Assembly (NCBI GenBank): GCA_021397845.1
Contig: CM038044.1
Coordinates: 47,168,354-47,232,353, forward strand
DNA: 64,000 nt
Source of the DNA: Areca catechu
Taxonomy: Eukaryota > Streptophyta > Magnoliopsida > Arecales > Arecaceae
Reading direction: 5' to 3'
The first letter of the stretch is position 1. Every line of letters starts with the position of its first letter. Below the pieces are notes generated by a model. The model did no database searches and had not been told where the DNA came from. It saw only the letters and a program-made list of their open reading frames with translations. Shown in pieces: positions 44,096-53,672 of this stretch. The position numbers and the translations under genes were made by a program.

Positions 44096-44462
44096 GGGCT
44101 AGTTTTGTTCCTAAGCCTCTAGCCATAACGACATGTTGCCACTTTGGTGGAGGCCATCTGGGTGCTGCAGGGCTAAGGCTGTATGGGGATAGCCTTCTCT
44201 GGAAGGTTCAAGCATCTTGTCATGGAAGCTGCAGTCTCCCAATCGTGCGGTCATTGATGCATCAGCATACTACAAGGTTGGGAGCCTGACATTATCTGGA
44301 TCATGTAGATCGTGTGCACGATGCACCACAGGGGGGTGCTTGCCCCCATGGCAGGGTATGTGCCACCTCTCAAAGGGTCAGGGTGGCCAAGTACTCCGTT
44401 GTCTTTTCTTTGAATTCTGGCTTCTCTCCTCTTTGTGCCTTTAGTGAGAAACCATGCGCCTG

Positions 44463-44788
44463 GTAGGAGGGTCTGCTTTGAAGAGATGGACTCAACCTCA
44501 ACCGGGAGCTGACCTCGGATGGGGGGCTCACCCAATGAGCCCTACCTTGACCAGGCACTAACCTCGATAGGGTGGTCCATTTTGGAGAGGCGGACTCGAC
44601 CTCAATCAGGAGTTGACCTCAGACTAGGGGCTCACCCAATAAGCCCTGCCTCGATTGGGAGCTGACCTCGGTGGGGTGGTCCCTTTCTAGAAAGGCGGAC
44701 TTGACCTCAACCGGGAGCTGACCTCAGACGGGGGGCTAGCCCAATGAGCCCTACCTCGACTAGGAGCTGACCTCAACGGGGTGGTCCC
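44463..44788 (-). repeat. Three tandem units of about 108 bp in the Tat 3' LTR
   Basis: Each unit has CGACCTCAA(C/T)C(G/A)GGAG, GGGGCTCACCCAAT(G/A)AGCCC and GGGGTGGTCC on the + strand. The same array is present in the 5' LTR at 61669-61995, so it predates this insertion. Confidence 0.85.
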
Positions 44789-44910
44789 TTTAGCTTTTCA
44801 TCATTTGGCATTTTTTAGATGGAGGGCTTCTTTGCCATCGTGGCCATCCGTAGGCTCCATGTCAGCAGATATTGCCGCTCCAGTCCACGTTAGTGGATGT
44901 CACCATATCA

Positions 44911-45349
44911 GTTGGTCCCCAGTCCCTAGCCTGGAGATTGAAGCATCTGCTCGGGGCAAAGGGAGTAATGATTGTGCTGGCATGGAGGGAGCACATCCCT
45001 TCTGCTTTCGATGCCAACGCCGATATTCTGGAAGTCGTGCTTTCATGCCGTTCGGGCGTCGTCACTTCTTCTTTCCCTAAAGTCAATTATCATTGCTACA
45101 TTGGCTTTAGGGGAACCGCTCCGGGTTCGAAGCATCGCTTTGATATAGGCATGAAGCGACAGGGCTCCGGGCCGTTAAATAGGATCCATCTTCTTGGTCT
45201 TTAGGGTTTCTTTAGGCAGTGGAAGATCGAGACTTCTGCTCCAAAGCCACTTTTCTCCTTCTTTGGTGAAGTCTTGAAAGGCTAAACTTTCTTCCTCATG
45301 TCTTTCGTATATTGTAGTGATGAAGTTCAGCCTCTAGGACCTTCGAGAA
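44911..45349 (-). other. Tat-like element: region between 3' LTR and antisense ORF
   Basis: Non-coding in element sense. On the + strand it lies upstream of the antisense ORF and could hold its promoter; no TATA box stands out. Confidence 0.45.
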
Positions 45350-45847
45350 ATGTTCTGGAAGAGGGCTGTTGTCAAGGTGCCCGAGGGGGAGCCTAGTGCA
45401 AAGGTCTGGGAGGGTGATGACAACTCCTTCTGGGCCAAGAAAGTGGCCCATTTGGAGGGAAGGGTGCAGACCCTCCAGGATCAACTGGAAGAGGAGAAGG
45501 CTCGGACTGCGATGGTGGTTGAGAGGGCAGCGACGGCAGCCGTATGGGCAGAGATGGCCAAGAAGAAGGTAGCAGAGGCCATCCCCAAGTTCATGGCATC
45601 CCGGGCTTTTAGGGATGAAGTCACTGAGGCTATCCTGGACTCTTACCATCGGGGATTCCAGAAATATAAGAGCAAGGCCTTTCACTTCTATAATTTGAAG
45701 GGTCTTGACAACATCAGGCCCTCCATCTCATTCCTCGAGGAGGAGGATGAGCCCCACTTCGAGGAGTCAGACTCTGAGAAGGTTGGGATGGAGCCTGGAG
45801 CCTCCCCGGGTGCCTCGCAGGGAACTGGTGCCGTTCGTTTGTCTTAG
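45350..45847 (+). CDS. Antisense coiled-coil ORF in the Tat 3' region
   Basis: An uninterrupted 165-codon ORF is oriented opposite to gag-pol. After MFWKRAVVKVPEGEP comes a heptad-rich helix near residues 28-75 (VAHLEGRVQTLQDQLEEEK), then the block FMASRAFRDEVTEAILDSYHRGFQ near 83-107. That block has the pattern found in proteins annotated in many plant genomes next to Tat elements. The C-terminus is acidic (EEEDEPHFEESDSEK). Additional ORFs in the antisense direction between pol and the 3' LTR are known for several Tat families, for example Grande. Their function is unknown. It is the only undisturbed ORF of this element, while the pol beside it is broken. Confidence 0.6.
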   Translation: MFWKRAVVKVPEGEPSAKVWEGDDNSFWAKKVAHLEGRVQTLQDQLEEEKARTAMVVERAATAAVWAEMAKKKVAEAIPKFMASRAFRDEVTEAILDSYHRGFQKYKSKAFHFYNLKGLDNIRPSISFLEEEDEPHFEESDSEKVGMEPGASPGASQGTGAVRLS

Positions 45848-46189
45848 AAAGGGCCGGCGGCCGGTGTTTAGATCTTCTTTTCATTATCTATATCTTTCTC
45901 TTCTTTTCTTTCTTTTTCTCTCTTTCTTTTTTTTTGTAAATCAAAAAGGGCCTCTAATTTGTTGGGGGCACCTTACAGGGGATGTATAGAACATTTTCAT
46001 CAATGAAACATCTTCTCTTTGATAGTTTCTATTATGTTTCTTTCTTTTTATGTTGCCTGGCTGTGGGTCAGATGGCAGATGTCAGGATTTGCTTGGGTTC
46101 CCGATTGACATCTCTGGACTGTGAGCTAAGAGATGGAATTACTTGTCTCCGGGTGTTGGGCTTCATGATCTCCTAGGTTTGAATTACCG
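45848..46189. other. Pyrimidine-rich spacer after the antisense ORF
   Basis: C/T-rich stretch (45880-45935) followed by GTAAATCAAAAAGGG and ATCAATGAAACATC, which look like the 3' end of the antisense transcript. No ORF is supported. Confidence 0.4.
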
Positions 46190-46690
46190 TGCTTCTTTGA
46201 GTTTTCGGGCTTGAGTGCGGGGTGCTGTGGCTCCTGACTTGAGAGCGGGGCTTCGAAAGTTTCCTGGCTTTGATGCGGGATGCTTGTGGCTCTCAGCGGG
46301 GTGCTAATTCTCGACTTAGAGTGCCAGGCTTTGAAAGTTTTCAGGCTTAAGGTGCCAGGCTTCAAGAGTTTTTGGGCTTAGAGTGCCGGTCTTTAGAAGT
46401 TTTCGGGCTTAAATGCGAGGCACTAATGGCTCCCGGTGGGGTGCTACTTTTTGACTTAGAGTGCCGAGCTTTGGAAGTTTTCGAGCTTAAGGTGCCAGGC
46501 TTCAGGAGTTTCCAGGCTTAGAGTGCCGGACTTCAGGAGTTTCCAGGCTTAGAGTGATGGGCTTCAAAAGTTTCTAGGCTTAAATGCGGGGTGCTGGTGG
46601 CTCCCGGCGGGGTGCTAATTCCCGACTTAGAGTGCCGGGCTTCGAAAGTTTCTAGGCTTAAATGCAGAGCGCTGGTGGCTCCCAGCTTTA
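46190..46690 (-). repeat. Tandem-repeat array in the Tat 3' region
   Basis: Basic unit of about 30 bp, on the + strand CTTAGAGTGCCGGGCTTC then (A/G)(A/G)AAGTTTCCAGG, in about 14 variants. It is interleaved with a longer block containing GGGGTGCTGGTGGCTCC and GCGGGGTGCTAATTC, giving a higher-order period of 130-200 bp. Arrays like this in Tat 3' untranslated regions are known sources of satellite DNA. Confidence 0.85.
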
Positions 46691-47700
46691 AGTGGGGCAG
46701 ATGAGTTCCTGCACAGGTGAAAAACAATATTGCACTAAAAAGAAACTTGAATTCATTATGAAAGAGCCTTACATTATTGGTGGTACATCCTCAAGTTACT
46801 GGCATTCCAGGTTCGCATGAGGCGGATACCATCGAGCCCTGTAAGGTAGTAGGCCCTACTCGGTAAGGCTTCGATCACCTGGTAAGGACCTTCCTAATTC
46901 AAGAAGAGTTTCCCGCATTCCCCTAGTTGCAATGCTTCTGCTCGCCTGAGCACGAGGTCGCTTGGGCAGAACACCTTGGGTCGCATGCGGGAGTTGTAGT
47001 AGCACACGACTCGCTGTCAGTAGGCTGCCATATGGAGCTGAGCTTTGTTCCTTGTCTTGTCTAGCAAAGCCAAGTTGAGGAGGAGACGTGCGGGGTTCTC
47101 ACCTTCATTGTATTGTTCGACCTGGAGCGTGGGCAGGCTAAGTTCTACTGGGATTACTGCTTCAGTCCCAAAGACAAGGTTAAAGGGCATCTTGCCGGTG
47201 GCCGTGCAGGGGCTGGTATGATAGGCCCATAACATGCTGGGCAACTCATCCACCCACCGACCTTTGACTTCATCCAACCTTGTGTGGAGCCCTTGTAGGA
47301 TGGTGCAGTTGGTCACTTCGGCTTCACCATTTATTTGAGGATGAGCCATCGAAGTGAAATGATGGTGGATGCCAACACTGGAGCAAAATTTGTTGAAGGC
47401 CCGGTTGTCAAACTACTTTTCGTTATCAGTGATGATTGTGTATGGGAGGCCATATCTACAAATTATAGATTTCTAGAAGAAAGACTGGACCTTCATCTCT
47501 GTTATCCATGCCAAGAGTTCGGCCTCGACCCACTTGGTGAAGTAGTCGATGGCCATGATCAGAAATCTTTGTTAGCCAGACACTGCAGGGAAAGGGCCTT
47601 GGATGTCCATCCCCCACTAGGCAAATGGCCATAGGGCTGATAGCTAGGAGATAGGGGCTGCCGGCTGTCACTGAATGCACGCGTGGCATTGCACTTGTCG
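46691..47700 (-). pseudogene. Tat-like integrase
   Basis: The best block (47349-47017, minus) is AHPQINGEAEVTNCTILQG, ending the catalytic core with Glu (GEAEV), then VDELPSMLWAYHTSP and FNLVFGTEAVIPVE, diagnostic of Tat integrases. The N-terminal part up to 47700 is broken by frameshifts; traces of the zinc finger and the GRPFP and ISDHG segments remain. After 47017 the C-terminal domain decays. Confidence 0.85.
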
Positions 47701-48723
47701 CATTTCTTTACGAAATCAGTTGCATCCTCCCTCATGGTTTTCTAGAAGTATCCCTGCCAAATCGCCTTATGGGCTAAGGCCCTGCCCCCCACATGATTGC
47801 CATAGATACCTTCATGTATCTCTTGGAGCACGTAAGTGGCCTTCGAGGGTTTCAAGCACTTCAGCAGGGGGTAGGAGTAGGATCTCCGATAGAGCTGCAC
47901 TTCTAGGATCATATGCATACAGCCTTCTTCTTGAGAAGGCCAGCCTCCTTTCAGTTGTCTGGCAAGGCACCAGTGGTAATGTACCTAATGTAAGGGTCCA
48001 TCTAGCTAGCCTCATAGGAGACCTGCTGGACCTCGACCGTAGCCTCGCAGCTGGGGGCCCTGAGATATTCGATGAAGGCGTGCCCCAATGAAGTCTCTGG
48101 CAAGGTGGCTAGCCTAGAAAGGATGTCAGCTCGGGCATTCTCTACTCACGAGATATGGGAGATGCTAAAGTGCTTGACCACATATGTGAGTGCACCCATT
48201 CCAGGTTCTTCACCATCATGGGATCCTGCACTTCATACTCGCCGGAGACTTGGCCCACTACTAGCTGCGAGTCTATAAAGACCTTCAACCTCTTGATGCC
48301 CAGTTCATGGGACACTTTCAACCCCGTGAGGAGTGCTTCATACTCTACCTACTTGTTGGTCACCTTAAAGAGGAATTGCAGAGCACATTTCGCAATGACC
48401 CTGTCAGGACTGGCAAGGATGAGGCCAGCTTCATTCCCTCCTATGTTGGACGCATCATCCACGTGGAGTATCCATGTTTCTTCTGCTGGGGTTAGGCCTG
48501 GCCCAAGCTCGGACGGTTGGTCCACCTCTTTTGGACTTCCTTCGGCCCAAGTACATTCTACCATGAAATCGACTAGAACTTGGGCCTTCTGTGCCTGCCA
48601 TGGATGATAGGTCATGTCGAATTCGCTGAGCTTCAGTGCCCACTTGGCCAAGTGCCCGAAAGTGTCCGGATGACTCAGGATAGCCCTCAGGGGTTGATCA
48701 ATGAGGATGGCAATGGGATGCAC
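47701..48723 (-). pseudogene. Tat-like RNase H region with second (archaeal-type) RNase H
   Basis: 48723-48349 reads HPIAILIDQPLRAILSHPD, then AKWALKLSEFDMTYHPWQ and DFMVECTWAE. It then starts the second RNase H with WILHVDDASNIGGNEAGLIL, in which the first catalytic Asp is present. A stop follows NK where the family has NNEAEYEAL; the reading resumes as VEYEA and, further on, VFIDSQLVV with another catalytic Asp. The remainder (48015-47812) is frame-shifted. A duplicated RNase H is characteristic of Tat elements. Confidence 0.82.
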
Positions 48724-49790
48724 TTAGAAATAAGGCTTGAGATGCTGCGAAGATGTTATTAGTGCAAAAATAAATTTTTTTGGCCGGGTGTACCTGGTTT
48801 TGGCATCACAGAATAGCTTGCTGGTATAGTAGATTAGCTGCTGAGAGCCATCCTTGTCAGCACGAACTAGCACAGAGCTGACCGCCTCCAATAAGATCGC
48901 TAGGTACAGGAGGAGCTCCTCTCCGGGCTCCGACCTGGATAGTAGTGGTGGTGAGGCAAGGAGCTTCTTCAGCCCCTCGAATACTTCTTGGCATTCTTTT
49001 GTCCAGGTGAAGTCATTCATCTTCTAGAGGACCTTGAAGAATGGTTGGCAATGCTCAATGGAGCATGAAATGAAGTGCCTTAAAACCACAATGCACCCAG
49101 TCAGGCACTGGACCTCCTTCTTGGAGGCAGGATGCCGCATGTCCGCGATCGCGTGGATCTTCTCAGGGTTGGCCTCTATCCTTCTTTGGATCACAACGAA
49201 TCCTAAGAACTTTCCTGCTACCACGCCGAAGGCGCATTTGGCAGGATTCGGCTTCATCTGATAATGACGGAGGTTCCCGAAAGCCTCCGTTAGGTCGGCA
49301 ACATGGTCCTCCTCCGGGCCGCTCATGATAAGCTTGTCATCCATATACACTTGCATGTTGTGGCTGATCAGGTCCTTAAAGACCATGTTGACCAAGCACT
49401 GGTAGGTGGCCCATGCATTCTTGAGACCAAAGGGCATCATCTTGTAACAATACGTATCTCGGTCAATCATGAATGACGTGCACTCTTTGTCTTCTGGATG
49501 CATGCAGATCTGATTGTATCCAGAGAACACATCCATAAAGCTGAGGTATTTGTGGCCCGAGGTCGCATCCACCAGCTGGTCGATCTTAGGGACGGGGAAG
49601 CTGTCCTTTGGGCATGCCTTGTTGAGGTCGGTGTAGTCCACACAGATCCTCCACTTTTCGAAGGCTTTCCTGACCATCACCACATTAGCAAGCCAGTCAT
49701 GATATCGTATCTCTTGGATGAAGCCCATCGTGAGAAGTTTTTTGACCTTGTTGAGAGCCTTCTGTCACTTCGGGGGGAAGCTCCTTTTCT
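48724..49790 (-). pseudogene. Tat-like reverse transcriptase
   Basis: 49728-49024 is open for 234 codons: GFIQEIRYHDWLANVV, CVDYTDLNKACPKDSFPVP, MDVFSGYNQICMHPEDKE, MMPFGLKNAWATYQ and VYMDDKLI. The last is the YxDD active site and is intact. 49020-48724 continues with WTKECQEVFEGLKKLL and ILYLA-like sequence of the thumb and connection. Stops near 49021 and 49730 break the frame. Most diagnostic residues remain. Confidence 0.9.
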
Positions 49791-50126
49791 TCTACCAGAG
49801 CGGATGATGGTTGGGATCGACGTCCCTGTGGGTTATCAACTCTGGTAGGATACCGGGCATGTCAGCGGCTATCCAGGCAAAGACATTTGCATTGGCATGC
49901 AGGAAGCCGAGGAGAAGGGATCTCTCCTCTTCAACCAGTAGAGCCCTAATCTGTACCATTTTCAAGAAATCGTCCCCTAAAGGGAAAGATAGTAGGGGTT
50001 CAACCAGTCTGCTCTTTGGTCCTGGTGCTGCCGAATCCAGCTGGTCTACGACAGGGCTGAGATCCGCTCCCCTCAGACCTGGGATGGTTTGCCAGCAGCA
50101 CTGCACCAGTTTGTTATGAACTTCAT
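49791..50126 (-). pseudogene. Tat-like protease-RT linker
   Basis: Minus-strand reading 50106-49792 has VQIRALLVEEERSLLLGFLHAN, NVFAWIAADMPGILPEL and HRDVDPNHHPLW, the usual lead-in to Tat RT. It joins the protease part at 60191-60625 once Copia-3 is removed. Confidence 0.85.
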
Positions 50127-52312
50127 GGGACTATCTTATGGAAGTCTTACTACTTGTCAAAAGATAGATCCCTGAGTAGGAGTTGTGCATGTGATCTTTA
50201 GACCTGAGGTCACCATGGTTCCTTGTGCACACTAAGCCATATTTTGGTTCATACTCATTCATGCCATTACGACATGTACGGGGTGTTCTGGGTATGGTGG
50301 AAGGTGTATGGAGGATATGAGTGGACCAACAAGGAATCGATCATTCCTAGTAAGAGGAATTGTTATCCTATGCAATCTTTTCGATGAGTGACTTAAGGAG
50401 CCTTTGATCAAAGCAGGATGAGATTAGTGAAATCTAATCAGTCATCACATGAGTCCTCACTATCGAGTTGAGATTCGATATGATTAAGTGTTAGGGTTTG
50501 ACATCTATCCATACCTATCACTTAATCAGGATAATGGGAGATCGAAAGATTGAATTGTATAGTAACTTACTACTGAAGGGTATTTTGATAATTTCTATCA
50601 AATTCCTCATCTTCCGGGTAGGCATGACACGTTGCTAGATGTCAATCTTGTCTTGTAGGTATTCATGAACCATTTGGATTGGTTTCATGAGTCAATTCGA
50701 TGGATGGTTCGAATTGGACAATTAAATGAGCTAGTTTGACCTAATTAGGTCAATCGGGTTTGATTGGATCGAATTGGCTCAAACCTAAACCTACTGCTGG
50801 CTAGATGTGGAACCCAATGGGTCACACACACTAGAGAATTGGACAAGAAAGTCATTCATGATTTAATTAGGATCATAGGATCCTAATTGGTTAGCTAGGT
50901 GACACACTAGCATGTGTAGGCTAACCTAATTCCTAAACCCAATTGGATTGGGTCCGGTTGCTTGCTAAATAGACTAACCAATTTTTGGGAGACCAAAATT
51001 GGATTATTTTCTAAGTAGGATGAATTTATCAGATTTTATCTGATATTTTTTGGAGGTTTTATCTCGGAATTATGAAGAGTCCCTAAGGCATAGGACTCTT
51101 GGTGCCTAAATGACATGTAGGCATTCAAAAGGGCCTAGAAGGGTCTATAGTTCTCTGATTGGAGAAATTTTTATATGGTCGGAAAGCTTATTTAATGCCC
51201 TTTCATTTGAAACCCATATTGCATATACTTCAACTTTGTCAAAGGTAGCATATGGCATGGAAAAAAGTTGACCAAATTGTGAAGAGAAGCGACTCTTCAT
51301 TTGGCACGCAGAAAGGACCAAGAGTCCTTCTGCAGATGAGTTTCTTCTATTGATTGGACTTCTTCTAATCTTTATATTTATCTCCTTGCCCTTTCATTAA
51401 GGATTTGACTGGTCAATGATTTTTGAATTGGCATGAAGAAGGAAAGGATGAATGGCGCACATGAAAGGTTGTGACTTTTCATGAGAGGGTGCATGGTTTG
51501 AAGTAGAGTCCATCGGCTTTCAGATCTCTTCTGTTTTCTCCTACTTTTGGAAAATGAGAAGATGCCTCTTGGCTCTTCCAGAGATCGGTACATGCCATGT
51601 GGCATGAGAAGGTTTCATTTGGACATGAAGAGATGTCAGATAAGACTCCTGAATCCTAAAGAGTCTTATCAGATATGAAGAAACATATCTGATAAGAGAT
51701 TTTCGGATGTGTTTCATGCCCCTTAAGAAACTATTTAAAGGGTGTACAGTGGAATGAGAATATATTCATTCAGTCATCTAAAATAAGAGTCTAGATTTTA
51801 TTGTATTATCCATATTTGTTTTTCTCTCTCCCTCTTCTTTTTTTTTTAAGACAAGACTTGTCTTGTTAAGACAAGGTCTTTTCTATTAGGACAAGGCTTT
51901 GTTTTAGGACATAAGCCTAAGGGGTCCTAAAGGAGGGTTGTCCTAAAACTAAGAGTGGTTTAGAAAAGTTTCCAAAGAGTCCTATAGTGGGATAGTGAGT
52001 CCTACAAAGGCCAAAGTCTAAAAGGCTGCCGAAAGAGTCCTACCCTAGCAAGCAACTTCAAGAAGGAGTTCTTTCTTATTTTAAATATTGTGTGGATCAC
52101 CATTGGAGGACTTACACTTGTGAGTCTAGTAGAAGAAGTGGAATATAGCGCTCTAGGTATGTTTCATTAACCTTCTTTTATGACATATTAGTTGTAATCG
52201 AATAAGGGATTTTGGGAATTAGGGTTTCTAACTGATAAAGTGTTATTTTTATGCATGAAATTTTATAATTCAGTCTTACTAAGTTGCATAATGATCTCCT
52301 TGAAACCCAACA
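50127..52312 (+). repeat. 5' LTR of Copia-3, missing its first 395 bp
   Basis: Matches 58006-60190. It begins abruptly at GGGACTATC inside the LTR and ends ACCCAACA before the PBS. TATA-like TATTTAAA is near 51732. A series of AAGACAAG and GGACAAGG words with a palindromic AAGACAAGACTTGTCTT lies at 51848-51910. Confidence 0.9.
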
Positions 52313-52313
52313 G

Positions 52314-52330
52314 TGGTATCAGAGCCACCC
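52314..52330 (+). other. Primer-binding site of Copia-3
   Basis: TGGTATCAGAGCCACCC lies one base after the LTR end; tRNA-iMet type. Confidence 0.93.
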
Positions 52331-53009
52331 TTAGTTTATTTCAACTATTTGTCATTTGTAATAAAGATGATCCTCCCAGGATTATGATTCAATGCATATT
52401 AGGGATCATATGTTTGGTCTCTACTTTATTATGAAAAATTGCATGTTATTATTTTATACATATTGTAGATCAAATGCATCGTTATAATATGTTTTATCCT
52501 AATAGCTATTTAGGATTGGATTAATCAGCGGGGTATTTGAAATATCATGCTATGATATGATTGCCATGCACATCATGCAATGTTATGCATATGCTAGATT
52601 GATATGCCATATGCTAGTCACTAGTTAGGATTTTTTAATACTTAAACCCTAATCTTTAAAATATGTCAAGATATTTTTTTTTAGCCACATTCTAAAATAA
52701 GGTTGTCCTAACATAATGGTGGATATTTGTTATGTTGTAAGGTTGTCCTAGAATGATGATACACCTAGCATATATTTTGCATCATGTCATATATGTATGG
52801 TTTTCTGTTATAAGTACATTATGATATGTTAAATAGTATTAGAATGTGTTTGAGACCATCAAAGCCGTCATTAAAAATCATATTTAGTCTTAGTATCAAA
52901 TTAATCATGATGCAGAACCAATTAGGGTTTGATCAGCCAATTGGTGTCTAGGCAAGTGGTTCTGGGAAGGTAAAGGGATTGAGGTTTATTAATTGGTTTC
53001 GTTGTCTAA

Positions 53010-53085
53010 CCTGGCCAATTTAATTGGTGTCTAAGGAAAGCAACGGGGGGACCCCCTCACCCCTTCCACTTACCTAGCCAATTTG
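53010..53085 (+). other. Shared leader module, copy in Copia-3
   Basis: Order: CCTGGCCAATTT, TTGGTGTCTAAGGAAAG, GGGGGGACCCCC and CTTACCTAGCCAATT. Ends pair AATTGG/CCAATT and TAAG/CTTA, and the centre folds GGGG-GGA-CCCC. Confidence 0.78.
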
Positions 53086-53174
53086 GTCATATCTAAACCT
53101 TAACTTGAGAATGCTAATTGATTATGTATACTATAATTTGCCTTTCTTCATGCTAAGCCAAATTAATATCAAAA

Positions 53175-53490
53175 CTATAGCAGGTTTGTTGTGTAATACA
53201 AGATCTACTCTAGGATTTGATATGAAATTTGTATTGGTGCACTTAGTGCTTTATGGCATGGTTGAAATTGTTGCTTTGTTGTGTAACACAAGGGCAACAA
53301 TCTTCAATTATAGCTATATAGAAATGAAGGGTTTGACTAAACTAAGACATTATAGTTTGTTGTGTAACACAAGACTATAAGTGTCTTAGAGGCAAAGATA
53401 ATTGTTGAGAATTGCATGGGTTGCAATTGAAAAGTAAGTCCTACCTTTGAACTTATTAGTGTTTGTTGTATAACACAAGGAACTAATGAG
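53175..53490 (+). repeat. Array of four hairpins with one core and four different stems
   Basis: Cores TTGTTGTGTAACACAAG (or one-base variants) lie at 53186-53202, 53276-53292, 53357-53373 and 53463-53479. Flanking arms are, in order: CTATAGCAGGT with ATCTACTCTAG (8 pairs plus one G-U of 11); TTGAAATTGTTGC with GCAACAATCTTCAA (13 pairs, one bulge); CTAAGACATTATAGT with ACTATAAGTGTCTTAG (15 pairs, one bulge); CTTATTAGT with ACTAATGAG (9 pairs, one G-U). Confidence 0.88.
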
Positions 53491-53672
53491 AAATTAGGAT
53501 CTCAACCCCACTAAGGAAATCGGGAAGGCTTCTCGTTTACCATAAAATGAGGGTTATGGTATTTGAAGAAAATAGTGGGAGACATAATTAGATAGTAAGT
53601 CCTTATCTATTTTGAATGTCATTCTTGAGTGACCGATATTGTTATTTAATTAAATATAGGATATTTATATTT

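Larger units (their letters stand above)
43665..44910 (-). repeat. 3' LTR of the Tat-like element
   Basis: In element sense it is TGATATGGTGACATCC to GATGCATCA, 1246 bp. The right-hand 1.0 kb matches 61133-62114. It contains a (TC)n run and three tandem units of about 108 bp. The flanking GGGACTGGGGACCAAC (44911-44926, minus) is a plausible polypurine tract. Confidence 0.85.
52331..53672 (+). other. Copia-3 5' leader
   Basis: Untranslated region of about 1.35 kb. It contains the shared leader module (53010-53085), a partial second copy of its first half (around 52936, AATTGGTGTCTAGGCAAG), and the four-hairpin array (53175-53490). No ORF is supported. Confidence 0.8.

Noticed and set aside
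53175..53490. Regular repeats with different intervening sequence, as in a CRISPR array
   Set aside because: This is a plant retrotransposon leader, the repeats are 17 bp, and the flanking sequences are self-complementary stems, not foreign spacers.
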